This document shows positions 44,526 to 53,530 of a DNA stretch of 64,000 nt, piece by piece. The number at the start of each line of letters is the position of its first letter. Position 1 is the stretch's first letter. Made by a program: the position numbers and the translations under genes. Below the pieces are notes generated by a model, which was not told the origin of the DNA, searched no databases, and saw nothing but the letters and a program-made list of their open reading frames with translations. Origin of the DNA: Bilifractor porci (lineage in GTDB: Bacteria; Bacillota; Clostridia; Lachnospirales; Lachnospiraceae); contig NZ_VUMV01000003.1 in NCBI RefSeq assembly GCF_009696005.1, positions 248,001 through 312,000 on the forward strand, read 5' to 3'.

Positions 44526-47111
44526 TTATATGAAAAGATTCACATTCGACTCTTCTGCCTCTCCCAGATAGCTTCCGACACCGCCGATTTCCACGCCGTC
44601 AATCAGTTCTTCCTTCCGGATTCCCATCACATCCATACTCATGGAACAGGCTATAATCTTTACGCCGTTTTCCATGGCTTTTTTCATCATATCTTCCAGC
44701 GAATCAATGTTCTTATCCTGCATAATCCGGCGCATCATGGCAGTTCCCAGTCCCCCCATGTTCATGCGGGAGAGTTTTAACTTTCCTGTGCCTTTCGGAA
44801 GCATTTTCCCAAACATGGCCTCCACCGGAGATTTTCTGACACCGGAAGCCGTTGGTTTCCGCAGCGCCGTAAGTCCCCAGAATGTGAAAAACATCGTCAC
44901 CGGACGTCCCATGGCCAGCGCACCGTTGGCAATGACAAATGCCGCCAGAACCTTATCCATATCGCCATCAAAAACAATGATGGTTTTTCCCTGCGGTGTG
45001 TCCATTATAACATGATCCTCGGATGCCGGAACACTGCTTCCAGGAACCGGAACTGCCGATCCGGTGTTATTTCCTTTGCAGAGAACAGCAACAAAGTCTG
45101 TTCCCTGCTTTTCGTTGGAAAGAAGCATGTTTCCCGTGCGGCGGCACCAGGAAATAATATCCTTCGCGAATCCCGGATCCGACGCGGTCACCTCCAGGAT
45201 ATCTCCATCCCGCATCTTCTCCATGGCATGGTAAACTTCCATAATGGGACCGGGGCACTGCAGACCGGAACAATTTATACGAATCCGTTCATGTTTTATA
45301 TGTTTCCCGGTATTTCCCGGCATCCCTTTTGTATCCGGCTCGGTATCCTCCTGCCCTGTTTTTCCGTCCGGCTTCCCTGTGCCGGGATTTCCTTTCACCG
45401 CCGAAACTGAACTGCTTTTAGCTTCGCCATCTGTTCCGGATCCTGCGGTTTGACCATCCGGGTGAAAAGAGCGGTAAAGCCTGGCTCCTCCCGGGTAAAC
45501 CTTGATGTGGTCAAACCCGTGCTGCAGGAGTATTCTTGCCGCTGTATACGCCCGAACCCCAACCGCGCACAGAACAATATAATGTTGTTTCCGATCGAGC
45601 TCTTCCAGTCTGCCGCGCAGCTGTCCTAAGGGTATATTCACCGATTCTTTCGGAGCCCAGGCCAGCCTCTCCGCCTCTTCTCTGACATCCAGAATCATTT
45701 CCCCGCTGTCCGGCTTTGGATCATCCCATTCCGCAAATGATACCAGCTTCCGGATCACATTTTCTGCCGCAAAAGCTGCCATATTTACCGGATCCTTGGC
45801 GGAGGAATACGGCGGTGCATACGCCAGCTCCAGATTTTTCAGCTCTGCAATCCCTCCTCCCATCTGCATAACCGTCCCGATCGTATCAATTCTTTTATCC
45901 GCACCATCTCCGCCCACAATCTGGGCTCCGAAAATCTTTTTTCCATCCGGAGAGAACAGCAGCTTAATGATCAGCGGAAGCGCACCGGGATAATAACCCG
46001 CATGAGAATTCTGGCTGATCACGACTTTCTCATAATCCCTTCCTCTTACCATGCCTCGACGGATCAGCTTTTTTTCTCCTGCTCCGACAGAAGCAGCAGT
46101 CAGATCAAATACCCTGGCAACAGAAGCGCCCTGTGTTCCCCTGTATCTTTCCTGTCCGCCTGCTATATTATCGGCCACAATCCTGGCCTGCCGGTTGGCG
46201 GGACCCGCCAGCGGAATCATCGTCTTCTCTCCAAAAACGGGATCATTTACCTCTATCACATCGCCGGCAGCATAAATATCCGGATCCGAGGTGCGTAGCT
46301 GCTCATCCACACAGATTCCGCCCCTTTCATTGCACTTTAATCCGGCCTGCACGGCAAGCTGGCTGTTTGGACGCACGCCTATGGAAAGAATCACAAAATC
46401 CGCGGAAATCTCTCTTCCACTTGAAAGTCTTACAAATACCGTCCGATCCTCTGTCCGGAACGAAGCGACCCCATCCGAAAGGTATAGTTCCACCCCGTTC
46501 TCCCGGATATTTTCTTCCAGAAGCATGGCCATTTCCCGGTCAAAGGGCGCCATAACCTGGTCCAGCGCTTCCACAATAGAAACCTGCAAACCTTCCTTTC
46601 GCAGATTCTCCGCAGTCTCCAGACCGATAAAGCCTCCGCCCACTACAACAGCTTTTTTATTTTGACTGTCTGAGGCCATGCTCCGGATTTTTTCCGCATC
46701 CGGAACCGTCCACAGAGTGAAAATCCTGTCAGAATCAATGCCGGGAATACGAGGGCGGACCGGAGAAGAACCGGTGGCGATGACCAGCTTGTCATAGCTC
46801 TCCTCGTATGCCCGGTTCGCCGCCAGATCGGTCACCAGAATCTTCTTTTGTTTCCGGTCAATCGACGTCACCTCATTCCGGGTTCTGACATCTACCCGGA
46901 ATCTCTCCCGAAGAGTCTCTTCCTTTGTCACCAGAAGCGCATCTTTCGATTGAATAACATTTCCGACATAATAAGGAAGTCCGCAGTTCGCGTAAGAAAT
47001 ATACGGTCCTCTTTCCAGAAGCACAATTTCCGCGCCTTCATCCAGTCTGCGCAGGCGGGCAGCGCAGCCCGCGCCCGCCGCCACTCCTCCGATAATCACA
47101 GTTTTTCCCAT
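44526..47111 (-). CDS. CoA-disulfide reductase fused to rhodanese, TusA and DsrE domains
   Basis: An 861-residue four-domain protein. Residues 1-445: FAD/NAD(P)-dependent CoA-disulfide or persulfide reductase with GGVAAGAGCAA and active Cys 43 in SYANCGLPYY. About 460-555: rhodanese domain with catalytic Cys in VLCAVGVRAY. About 610-690: TusA domain with CPGPIM. About 715-861: DsrE-type domain with a Cys in IIACSMSMDVMG. All four active cysteines are present, which suggests a relay of sulfane sulfur within a single chain. CoADR-rhodanese fusions with TusA and DsrE extensions occur in anaerobic Firmicutes. It lies between thioredoxin and a Crp-type gene. Confidence 0.9.
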   Translation of the reverse strand: MGKTVIIGGVAAGAGCAARLRRLDEGAEIVLLERGPYISYANCGLPYYVGNVIQSKDALLVTKEETLRERFRVDVRTRNEVTSIDRKQKKILVTDLAANRAYEESYDKLVIATGSSPVRPRIPGIDSDRIFTLWTVPDAEKIRSMASDSQNKKAVVVGGGFIGLETAENLRKEGLQVSIVEALDQVMAPFDREMAMLLEENIRENGVELYLSDGVASFRTEDRTVFVRLSSGREISADFVILSIGVRPNSQLAVQAGLKCNERGGICVDEQLRTSDPDIYAAGDVIEVNDPVFGEKTMIPLAGPANRQARIVADNIAGGQERYRGTQGASVARVFDLTAASVGAGEKKLIRRGMVRGRDYEKVVISQNSHAGYYPGALPLIIKLLFSPDGKKIFGAQIVGGDGADKRIDTIGTVMQMGGGIAELKNLELAYAPPYSSAKDPVNMAAFAAENVIRKLVSFAEWDDPKPDSGEMILDVREEAERLAWAPKESVNIPLGQLRGRLEELDRKQHYIVLCAVGVRAYTAARILLQHGFDHIKVYPGGARLYRSFHPDGQTAGSGTDGEAKSSSVSAVKGNPGTGKPDGKTGQEDTEPDTKGMPGNTGKHIKHERIRINCSGLQCPGPIMEVYHAMEKMRDGDILEVTASDPGFAKDIISWCRRTGNMLLSNEKQGTDFVAVLCKGNNTGSAVPVPGSSVPASEDHVIMDTPQGKTIIVFDGDMDKVLAAFVIANGALAMGRPVTMFFTFWGLTALRKPTASGVRKSPVEAMFGKMLPKGTGKLKLSRMNMGGLGTAMMRRIMQDKNIDSLEDMMKKAMENGVKIIACSMSMDVMGIRKEELIDGVEIGGVGSYLGEAEESNVNLFI

Positions 47112-47206
47112 CCTCGTCTCCTCCTTTTTTTCCGGCTCTTTCCCGCAGCTTTTTCCCGGATGCGGCCACAGTCCGGCCGGATTCCTCTTTCCTGCTCTCG
47201 TCTGCT

Positions 47207-47521
47207 TTACAGTCCCAGCATATCTTCAATATCCTCTCTGGCCTGGACGCCAACCGAGCTGGCCGCTGCCTTTCCACCCTTAAAGACAATCAGGGTAGGA
47301 ATGCTGGATACCCGATAGGCTGAGGCAAGCTCCGGTTCTTCATCCACATTTACCTTGCCAACCTTGTATTTTCCCTCTGCCTGTGCGGCTATTTCCGAAA
47401 TGATCGGCGAAAGCATCCGGCAGGGTCCGCACCAGGCGGCCCAGAAATCTACCAGAACCGGCACCTCTGCCTGCAAAACTTCTCTCTGAAAATTATCCCT
47501 TGTAATTTTTATTTCCGCCAT
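47207..47521 (-). CDS. trxA: Thioredoxin
   Basis: A 104-residue classical thioredoxin with active site WCGPC (Cys 31 and Cys 34) and the cis-Pro block SSIPTLIVFKGG. It provides dithiol reducing power, here probably to the persulfide-handling protein encoded 95 bases downstream. First gene of the unit, after a possible class II Crp/Fnr-controlled promoter. Confidence 0.95.
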   Translation of the reverse strand: MAEIKITRDNFQREVLQAEVPVLVDFWAAWCGPCRMLSPIISEIAAQAEGKYKVGKVNVDEEPELASAYRVSSIPTLIVFKGGKAAASSVGVQAREDIEDMLGL

Positions 47522-47581
47522 AATAAACTCCTTTCATCGCAATATACCTTTGAATAGGATTCACATCTTTCTGATGCATTC

Positions 47582-47623
47582 ACTCTACACCTTATTTTCC
47601 GCAGTTTCTGTGACAAGGTCACA
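47582..47623 (-). promoter_or_regulatory. Crp/Fnr-type site and -10 box for the thioredoxin operon
   Basis: TGTGAC-AAG-GTCACA (47609-47623) is a perfect 6+3+6 palindrome of the Crp/Fnr half-site type. On the minus strand a TAGAGT box lies at 47587-47582; the palindrome centre then falls close to -41, the class II activator position. The regulator encoded at the end of this operon is the obvious candidate. Confidence 0.65.
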
Positions 47624-47645
47624 CAACAGCAGATATATAGAAAAA

Positions 47646-47715
47646 TCACGGGGGATCATTCCGGATTCACAGCTGTCAAACCTCCGCAATCATTCTCCGT
47701 GATTCTTTTCTTTTA
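47646..47715 (+). terminator. Hairpin with T-rich tail and no gene before it
   Basis: TCACGG... at 47646-47659 pairs imperfectly (about 11 of 14) with 47689-47702, and the plus strand continues with a T-rich stretch containing a run of seven T. There is no plus-strand gene upstream. It could end a short RNA or simply be chance; the loop of about 29 bases weakens it as a terminator. Confidence 0.35.
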
Positions 47716-47790
47716 TTTTTTTCCGGTATAAAATCGGAATATCATTCAGACATTCAGGCGAACACGAACAGGATCATTTTTCTGTCCGGC

Positions 47791-49473
47791 TCATGAAACT
47801 ACGCGCAAAACCTCCTGCTGCAGGGAATCCACTCTCTTTTCCGCCTCCTGCCTGCAGTCAGCCTTCGTGTAAAAGTAAAACTTCAGCTTCGGCTCCGTCC
47901 CGGAGGGACGCATGGCAAACCAGTCCCCGTTTGTCATGCGGAATTTCAGGACATCCGAAGGCGGAATATCCTGCCAGCCATGAAGGTAATCAATAATCTC
48001 CGCAACCTGGAATTTCCCGAACAGACCCGGTTTTTCCGCTCTGGCCTTCTGCATGATCCCGGAAATTTCCTCTGCCCCGGACTGACCTTCTCGGATCAGG
48101 GAAACCTGCCGTTCCGCAAAATACCCGTATTTCCGGTAAAGAGCTTCCAGCGCATCCGCCAGGGTCATATTTTTCTTTTTATAGAATGCCGCCATCTCCA
48201 TCATAAGCAGACCCGCACAGATGCCGTCCTTATCCCTTACCCTCTCTCCCGGCGCGCAGCCGATGCTCTCCTCGTAGGCAAAGAAATACTGAAACCCTGC
48301 CTTTTCCATACGAGGAATCACCCCGCAGATATTCTTAAATCCTGTGAGTGCCTCAAACACCCGGATTCCGTATGCCTCGCAGATGGTTTTTCCCATATCT
48401 CCGGTCACAATGGACTTGATCATCGCTCCCTTCTCCGGAAGCATGCCCGCCGCCTTCTGGCTTTCCGCCATATAAGCGATCAGCATGGCGCCTGTCTGAT
48501 TTCCGTTCAGAGGATAATATCCCCCTTTTCCGTTCGGAAGCTCCACTGCCATGCGGTTGCTGTCCGGGTCTGTGGCAATCAGGAGTTCTGCATGGAGTTT
48601 CTTTCCCAGTTTTTCCGCAAGAGCAAAGCCCTTCGGGTCCTCCGGATTGGGATAACCGACAGTCGTAAAATCCGGATCCGGATCTTTCTGCTCCGGTACA
48701 ATAGCAAAATTCCGATATCCCATTTCCCGCGCGACGGTTTCCATGGGAATACTGCCCGCACCATTTAATGGTGTGTACACGACTGCCACCGACTTATCCA
48801 ACTCTTCTTCTGGTCTCTGTGCCATTCCTTCCACATAATCCAGATACCGGCGGTCCATTTCTCCCCCGATCATCCGAATCAGTCCCAGTTGTTTTCCCTC
48901 TTCCAGCGGTATTCTGGAAAAAGAATCAAAAAGATCCAATGCCTGAATCTCCTTCATGATTTTCTCTGAAACAGCGCCGGAAATCTGTGCCCCATCCTGC
49001 TGGTAAACCTTATATCCGTTGTACTCCTTCGGGTTGTGGCTGGCCGTCATGTTAATTCCGGAAAGGGCATGGAGCTCCCTTACCGCAAAGGACAGCTCCG
49101 GCGTCGGGCGCATGGACGGGAAAAGCCAGACACGGATGCCGTTTCCCGCCAGAATTTCCGCCGCCAGCTCCGAATACTCTCTGGAGTGGTGTCTGCAGTC
49201 ATAGGCCACCGCAACCCCTCGCTCCAGATCTTCTCCGGTTTTCTTCAGGTAATTGGCGATCCCCTGTGTCGCCCTTCCGACGGTAAGAGGATTCATGCGG
49301 TTGGTTCCCGCCCCGCAGATTCCTCTCAGTCCTGCCGTCCCAAACACAATCTCCTGATAAAACCGGTCATTGATTTCCTTCCTGTTCCCCCGGATGGACA
49401 ATAATTCTTTTCTCATAGGGTCTTCTTCCGGAAGTTTATCCAGCCAGATCTCATATCTTTCTTCTGCGTTCAT
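47791..49473 (-). CDS. Phosphoglucomutase/phosphomannomutase (alpha-PGM family)
   Basis: A 560-residue alpha-D-phosphohexomutase. TASHNPKEYNG carries the phospho-Ser (about residue 145), DPDSNRMAVE the Mg-binding loop, EALTGFKNICG and YFAYEESIG the sugar-binding part, and RPSGTEPKLKFY the phosphate-binding C-terminus. The length matches the PgcA-type enzymes of Bacillota. It interconverts glucose-1- and glucose-6-phosphate for glycogen or envelope sugar synthesis. A single-gene unit. Confidence 0.93.
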   Translation of the reverse strand: MNAEERYEIWLDKLPEEDPMRKELLSIRGNRKEINDRFYQEIVFGTAGLRGICGAGTNRMNPLTVGRATQGIANYLKKTGEDLERGVAVAYDCRHHSREYSELAAEILAGNGIRVWLFPSMRPTPELSFAVRELHALSGINMTASHNPKEYNGYKVYQQDGAQISGAVSEKIMKEIQALDLFDSFSRIPLEEGKQLGLIRMIGGEMDRRYLDYVEGMAQRPEEELDKSVAVVYTPLNGAGSIPMETVAREMGYRNFAIVPEQKDPDPDFTTVGYPNPEDPKGFALAEKLGKKLHAELLIATDPDSNRMAVELPNGKGGYYPLNGNQTGAMLIAYMAESQKAAGMLPEKGAMIKSIVTGDMGKTICEAYGIRVFEALTGFKNICGVIPRMEKAGFQYFFAYEESIGCAPGERVRDKDGICAGLLMMEMAAFYKKKNMTLADALEALYRKYGYFAERQVSLIREGQSGAEEISGIMQKARAEKPGLFGKFQVAEIIDYLHGWQDIPPSDVLKFRMTNGDWFAMRPSGTEPKLKFYFYTKADCRQEAEKRVDSLQQEVLRVVS

Positions 49474-49574
49474 TGTACTTCCCCCTTCCCCTTTGCTTCT
49501 GTTCCGTCTGTAAATCTATTATATCTGCAAGCACAATCCTATGACAACGAAACACACGTTTTTTTATAAAACTC

Positions 49575-49610
49575 TTGACTTCCCATTATTATTTGATACA
49601 ATATAATTGT
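49575..49610 (+). promoter_or_regulatory. Promoter with overlapping OhrR-like operator
   Basis: TTGACT (49575-49580), a 16-base spacer and TACAAT (49597-49602) form a strong promoter. ACAAT-ATA-ATTGT (49598-49610) is a perfect inverted repeat covering the -10 box and resembles known OhrR operators built on TACAATT/AATTGTA, in keeping with the OhrR-like gene in this unit. Confidence 0.65.
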
Positions 49611-49654
49611 TCGAAATATTTATGTTGTTTATTCCCTTTCATGGAGGTTTTGCT

Positions 49655-50200
49655 ATGAGCGGTTTTTATGATTATTCTGTAACGAAAAGAGATGGTTCTT
49701 CCCTGTCTATGGAAGAATTCCGGGGAAAAGTTGTGCTGGTTGTAAATACGGCTACCGGCTGCGGTTTCACGCCGCAGTACAAGGATCTGGAAAGCATCTA
49801 TGAAGAATTCCACGACAAGGGTCTGGAAATTCTGGATATTCCCTGCAATCAGTTTGCGGGCCAGACTCCCGGAACGGACGATGAAGTCCACAGCTTCTGC
49901 ACCTTAAAGTACAACACACAGTTTGACCAGATGACCAAGAGCGACGTAAACGGCGATAATGCGCTGGATTTATACAAATATCTTAAGAGCCAGAAAACCT
50001 TTGAAGGCTTCGGAAAGGGACCCAAGGCTCTTATGATGAGCGCTATGCTGAAGAAAATCGATCCGGATTACAAAAACAACGCCGAAATTAAATGGAATTT
50101 CACCAAGTTTCTGGTGGACAGAAACGGGAACGTAGTCAGCCGTTTTGAACCCACCGAGGATATGAAGGCTGTCCGGGAAGCCGTGGAGAAGCTGATCTGA
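49655..50200 (+). CDS. Glutathione peroxidase-family thiol peroxidase
   Basis: A 181-residue peroxidase with the family blocks NTATGCGFTPQY (peroxidatic Cys 36, not selenocysteine), ILDIPCNQFAGQTPG (conserved Gln and a second Cys that may resolve the sulfenate) and WNFTKFL with the Trp. Bacterial enzymes of this kind usually use thioredoxin. It starts after GGAGGTTTTGCT. It shares one base with the next gene and is probably induced by organic peroxides. Confidence 0.92.
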   Translation: MSGFYDYSVTKRDGSSLSMEEFRGKVVLVVNTATGCGFTPQYKDLESIYEEFHDKGLEILDIPCNQFAGQTPGTDDEVHSFCTLKYNTQFDQMTKSDVNGDNALDLYKYLKSQKTFEGFGKGPKALMMSAMLKKIDPDYKNNAEIKWNFTKFLVDRNGNVVSRFEPTEDMKAVREAVEKLI

Positions 50201-50640
50201 TGGAAGAGCTTACCTATCATCCGGACGAAGCCCTTCTGCTGAAAAATCAGCTCTGCTTTCCGCTGTACGCGGCCGCCAGAAAGGTGACCGGGGCCTATAC
50301 CCCTTTCCTGAAACCTTTCGGCATAACCTATACGCAGTACATCACCTTCCTGGTCCTGTGGGAAAAGGACGGGATCACTGTGGGCGAAATCGGCACCCGG
50401 CTCCATCTGGATAACGGAACACTCACCCCCCTGCTGAAAAAAATGGAAGCACAGGGCTTTATCACCCGCCGCCGCAATGCGGAGGATGAGCGTAAAGTTA
50501 CGGTTTACCTGACGCCGGAGGGGCTGGACATGAAAGAAAAGCTGAAGGATGTGCCTCTGAAGATCGGTCACTGCCTGACCATCGGCCAGGAGGACGCAAA
50601 AACGCTTTACCGGATTCTCTACAAAATCCTGGACATCTGA
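50200..50640 (+). CDS. ohrR: OhrR-like MarR-family redox regulator
   Basis: A 146-residue MarR-type regulator with the OhrR pattern NQLCFPLYAAARKV; Cys 19 sits where OhrR has its peroxide-sensing Cys. LDNGTLTPLLKKMEAQGFI is the recognition helix and RRRNAEDERKVTVYLT the wing. It is translationally coupled to the peroxidase gene (TGATG). It should repress this operon until oxidised by organic peroxide or hypochlorite. Only one sensing Cys is clear. Confidence 0.85.
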   Translation: MEELTYHPDEALLLKNQLCFPLYAAARKVTGAYTPFLKPFGITYTQYITFLVLWEKDGITVGEIGTRLHLDNGTLTPLLKKMEAQGFITRRRNAEDERKVTVYLTPEGLDMKEKLKDVPLKIGHCLTIGQEDAKTLYRILYKILDI

Positions 50641-50825
50641 ACATACACATGGACTGCCGCCGCACACAGATTCGTGCTTCCCAGCGGCAGTCTTTTCCCT
50701 GTCTGCCGTTCCGGTTCGGCAAAGCGCCGGGCATGGCGAGAATAGAGGAACAAAGAGCGGAGCACGGCAAAAAGAGAGAAACCAAAAGTGGAGTACGAAA
50801 AAAAAAGAAGAAAGAAGATTATAAA

Positions 50826-51938
50826 ATGAACGAAAACCGCGATAAAATCATCATCCGAACCAGCATCATCGGCATTCTGGTAAATGTTCTGCTTGCCGCC
50901 TTCAAAGCTGCCGTAGGCCTGCTGTCCCGTTCCGTGGCTGTCGTAATGGATGCAGTTAATAACCTGAGCGATGCGCTGTCTTCCGTAATTACCATCCTGG
51001 GGACAAAGCTGGCTGGAAAAGAACCGGATAAAAAACATCCTCTCGGCTACGGGCGGATCGAATATCTGAGTGCCATGATTATTTCTGTAATCGTGCTGTA
51101 CGCCGGTGTCACCTCTCTGATTGAATCGGTCAAAAAGATCCTGCATCCGGAAAAACCGGACTACTCCGCCACCGCCCTTCTGATTATCGCCGTGGCCGTC
51201 GTCGCAAAGGTCGCCCTGGGAAGATTTGTTAAGAAAAAGGGGGTTGAAGTAAAATCCGATTCCCTTGTGGCCTCCGGGAGCGATGCCCTGCACGACTCCA
51301 TTATATCCGTCTCCACACTGGCCGCTGCCGTTATCTATCTCTTTTTCCACATCAGTCTGGAGGCATGGCTGGGCGCCATTATCTCTGCTGTTATCGTCAA
51401 ATCCGGACTGGATATGCTTCGGGACACTGTAAGTGAAATTCTCGGCGAACGGATTGACGCGGAAACTGCGCAGTCTGTTAAAAATACGATCTGCCAGACA
51501 AAGGGCGTCCGCGGGGCTTACGACCTGGTGATCAATAATTATGGTCCGAACCGCCAGATCGGATCCGTCCACATTGAGGTGCCGGACACCATGACAGCCG
51601 GAGAACTGGATGGGCTGGAACGGGAAATCTCAATGAATGTTTTTCAGAAGCATCATATCATTCTGACCGGTATTTCCGTCTACTCCATGAATATCGATGA
51701 CGCGGAGGCCGTCCGGGTAGAAACCGGTATCCGGAAAATTCTGGAGGGATACCCGGACATCCTGCAGATGCACGGCTTTTTCCTGGATAAAAACGACAAG
51801 AGCATGAAATTTGACATCATCATCAGCTATGACGCACCGAACAGAAAACAGATCTACAAAGAGATTACGAAAAGAGTGAAAGCTGCCTTCCCGGAGTACA
51901 CGCCGCAGATACAGCTGGATTTTGATATTTCCGACTGA
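50826..51938 (+). CDS. Cation diffusion facilitator (CDF) metal transporter
   Basis: A 370-residue CDF-family exporter with six membrane segments. Metal-site residues are visible in segment 2 (MDAVNNLSDALSS: Asn and Asp) and segment 5 (GSDALHDSIIS: Asp and His-x3-Ser), with HPLGYGRIEYLSA between. A cytoplasmic ferredoxin-like domain follows and a longer C-terminal extension than in the usual 300-residue members. Substitutions of the second-site His/Asp suggest Mn2+ or Fe2+ rather than Zn2+, but this is weak. The ATG at 50826 was chosen where homology begins; the ribosome site is poor. Confidence 0.87.
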   Translation: MNENRDKIIIRTSIIGILVNVLLAAFKAAVGLLSRSVAVVMDAVNNLSDALSSVITILGTKLAGKEPDKKHPLGYGRIEYLSAMIISVIVLYAGVTSLIESVKKILHPEKPDYSATALLIIAVAVVAKVALGRFVKKKGVEVKSDSLVASGSDALHDSIISVSTLAAAVIYLFFHISLEAWLGAIISAVIVKSGLDMLRDTVSEILGERIDAETAQSVKNTICQTKGVRGAYDLVINNYGPNRQIGSVHIEVPDTMTAGELDGLEREISMNVFQKHHIILTGISVYSMNIDDAEAVRVETGIRKILEGYPDILQMHGFFLDKNDKSMKFDIIISYDAPNRKQIYKEITKRVKAAFPEYTPQIQLDFDISD

Positions 51939-52089
51939 CACAGCAGATCCGGCAGCCATTCCGCGGCGCCGCGATAACTGGATAAATGAAAGCTGCGAGG
52001 ACAGTGATAATTAACGGATGCAAAATTTTTATTTCGTGATACCATAGTTCTGTCACCGGACTTGAAAGAATATCAGGATAATATATTTT

Positions 52090-53481
52090 ATGAAAGTACA
52101 GAACAACGTGTTGACTCGAAAAATCTATGATACTGACAAGATCGACTGGAACCATCTGCAGTTTTCCCCCTCGGATCTCCGGAAGCTTCTGATCCCGCTG
52201 ATCATTGAGCAGCTGCTTACATCCTTCATGGGTATGGCAGATACAATGATGGTATCCCGCATCGGCAGTGCCGCCATCTCCGCCGTTTCTCTGACGGATT
52301 CCATCAATGTGCTCGTCATCCAGATCTTCGAGGCGCTGGCAGCAGGAGGAACCATCGTCTGCTCCCAGTACATCGGCCATAAAGACCTGAAAAGAAGCAA
52401 TTTCGCTGCCTCGCAGCTGACGATTACTGTTTTTTGTCTCTCTGTTGCACTGTCAGTCATCTGCGTCCTCTGGAGAAGGCCGATTCTTTCCCTGGTATTC
52501 GGCAGCGTAGAACCGGATGTAATGCATAATGCCATCGTCTACTTCCTGTTCACCGGGGCGTCCTTCCCTTTTCTCGCCCTGTTCCAGGCCGGAGCTTCCT
52601 TTTACCGCGCCGGCGGAAACAGCCGTTTCCCCATGATCATATCCGTCCTCTCCAACCTGATGAATATTGCCGGAAACGCGCTGTTCATCTTTGTTTTCAG
52701 ATGGGGCGTGGCGGGAGCCGCTCTTTCCACGCTGCTCTCCAGAATCTTCTGCGCAGTTGTTATCTTCGGATTCCTGCGGCTTCCAAGACAGGCCATTGTG
52801 ATCCATCGCTACCTGGTACGCCCCGACTTCCGGATGATCAAACGCATTCTTTCCATCGGAATACCTTCCGGCATTGAAAATGGAATGTTTCAGTTTGGAA
52901 AACTTGCCATTCAGTCCAGCGTATCCACCCTTGGTACCATTTCCATCGCGGCTAATGCCATGACAATTATCCTGGAAAACCTGAACGGAATCGGCGGAAT
53001 CGGAATCGGAATCGGCCTGATGACCGTGGTCGGGCAGACCATAGGAGCCGGAAAACCGGATGAGGCAAAATTCTACATCGCCAGAGTAACCTGGTATGCA
53101 GAGCTTGTTATTCTAGGCTCCTGTCTGCTGGTATTTGTCCTGACAAAACCGGTAACTGCTCTGGCAGGCATGGATCCGACAGCCGCTGATATGTGCTTTC
53201 AGATGGTTGTCTTCATTACGGTTCTGAAACCCATTGTGTGGGTTTTCTCCTTTATCCCTGCCTACGGCATGCGCGCCGCTGGCGACGTAAAGTTCTCCAT
53301 GATCGCATCCAGCCTGACCATGTGGCTCTGCCGTGTTCTCCTGACCACGCTGCTGATCCGCGTATTTCATTTCGGACCGATTGCCGTCTGGATCGGAATG
53401 GCCAGCGACTGGACCTGCCGCGGCATCGTTTTTACCATCCGCTTCTTCTCCGGAAAGTGGCTGAAGCATTATGTTATCTGA
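52090..53481 (+). CDS. MATE-family efflux transporter (second)
   Basis: A 463-residue MATE protein with twelve membrane segments. The first half begins PLIIEQLLTSFMGMADTMMVSRIGSAAISAVSL and the second PSGIENGMFQFGKL. It is not close to the pump at 40509-41840. Ribosome site is weak. The next gene starts 49 bases downstream (or overlaps, depending on start), so the two may be co-transcribed. Confidence 0.9.
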   Translation: MKVQNNVLTRKIYDTDKIDWNHLQFSPSDLRKLLIPLIIEQLLTSFMGMADTMMVSRIGSAAISAVSLTDSINVLVIQIFEALAAGGTIVCSQYIGHKDLKRSNFAASQLTITVFCLSVALSVICVLWRRPILSLVFGSVEPDVMHNAIVYFLFTGASFPFLALFQAGASFYRAGGNSRFPMIISVLSNLMNIAGNALFIFVFRWGVAGAALSTLLSRIFCAVVIFGFLRLPRQAIVIHRYLVRPDFRMIKRILSIGIPSGIENGMFQFGKLAIQSSVSTLGTISIAANAMTIILENLNGIGGIGIGIGLMTVVGQTIGAGKPDEAKFYIARVTWYAELVILGSCLLVFVLTKPVTALAGMDPTAADMCFQMVVFITVLKPIVWVFSFIPAYGMRAAGDVKFSMIASSLTMWLCRVLLTTLLIRVFHFGPIAVWIGMASDWTCRGIVFTIRFFSGKWLKHYVI

Positions 53482-53530
53482 ACAAAAAAACCGCAAAATA
53501 AGCCGCCGATACGGCAGAATAGAGGTAAAC

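Noticed and set aside
49750-49790. Selenocysteine in the glutathione peroxidase
   Set aside because: The active-site codon is TGC (Cys 36); no in-frame TGA is present.
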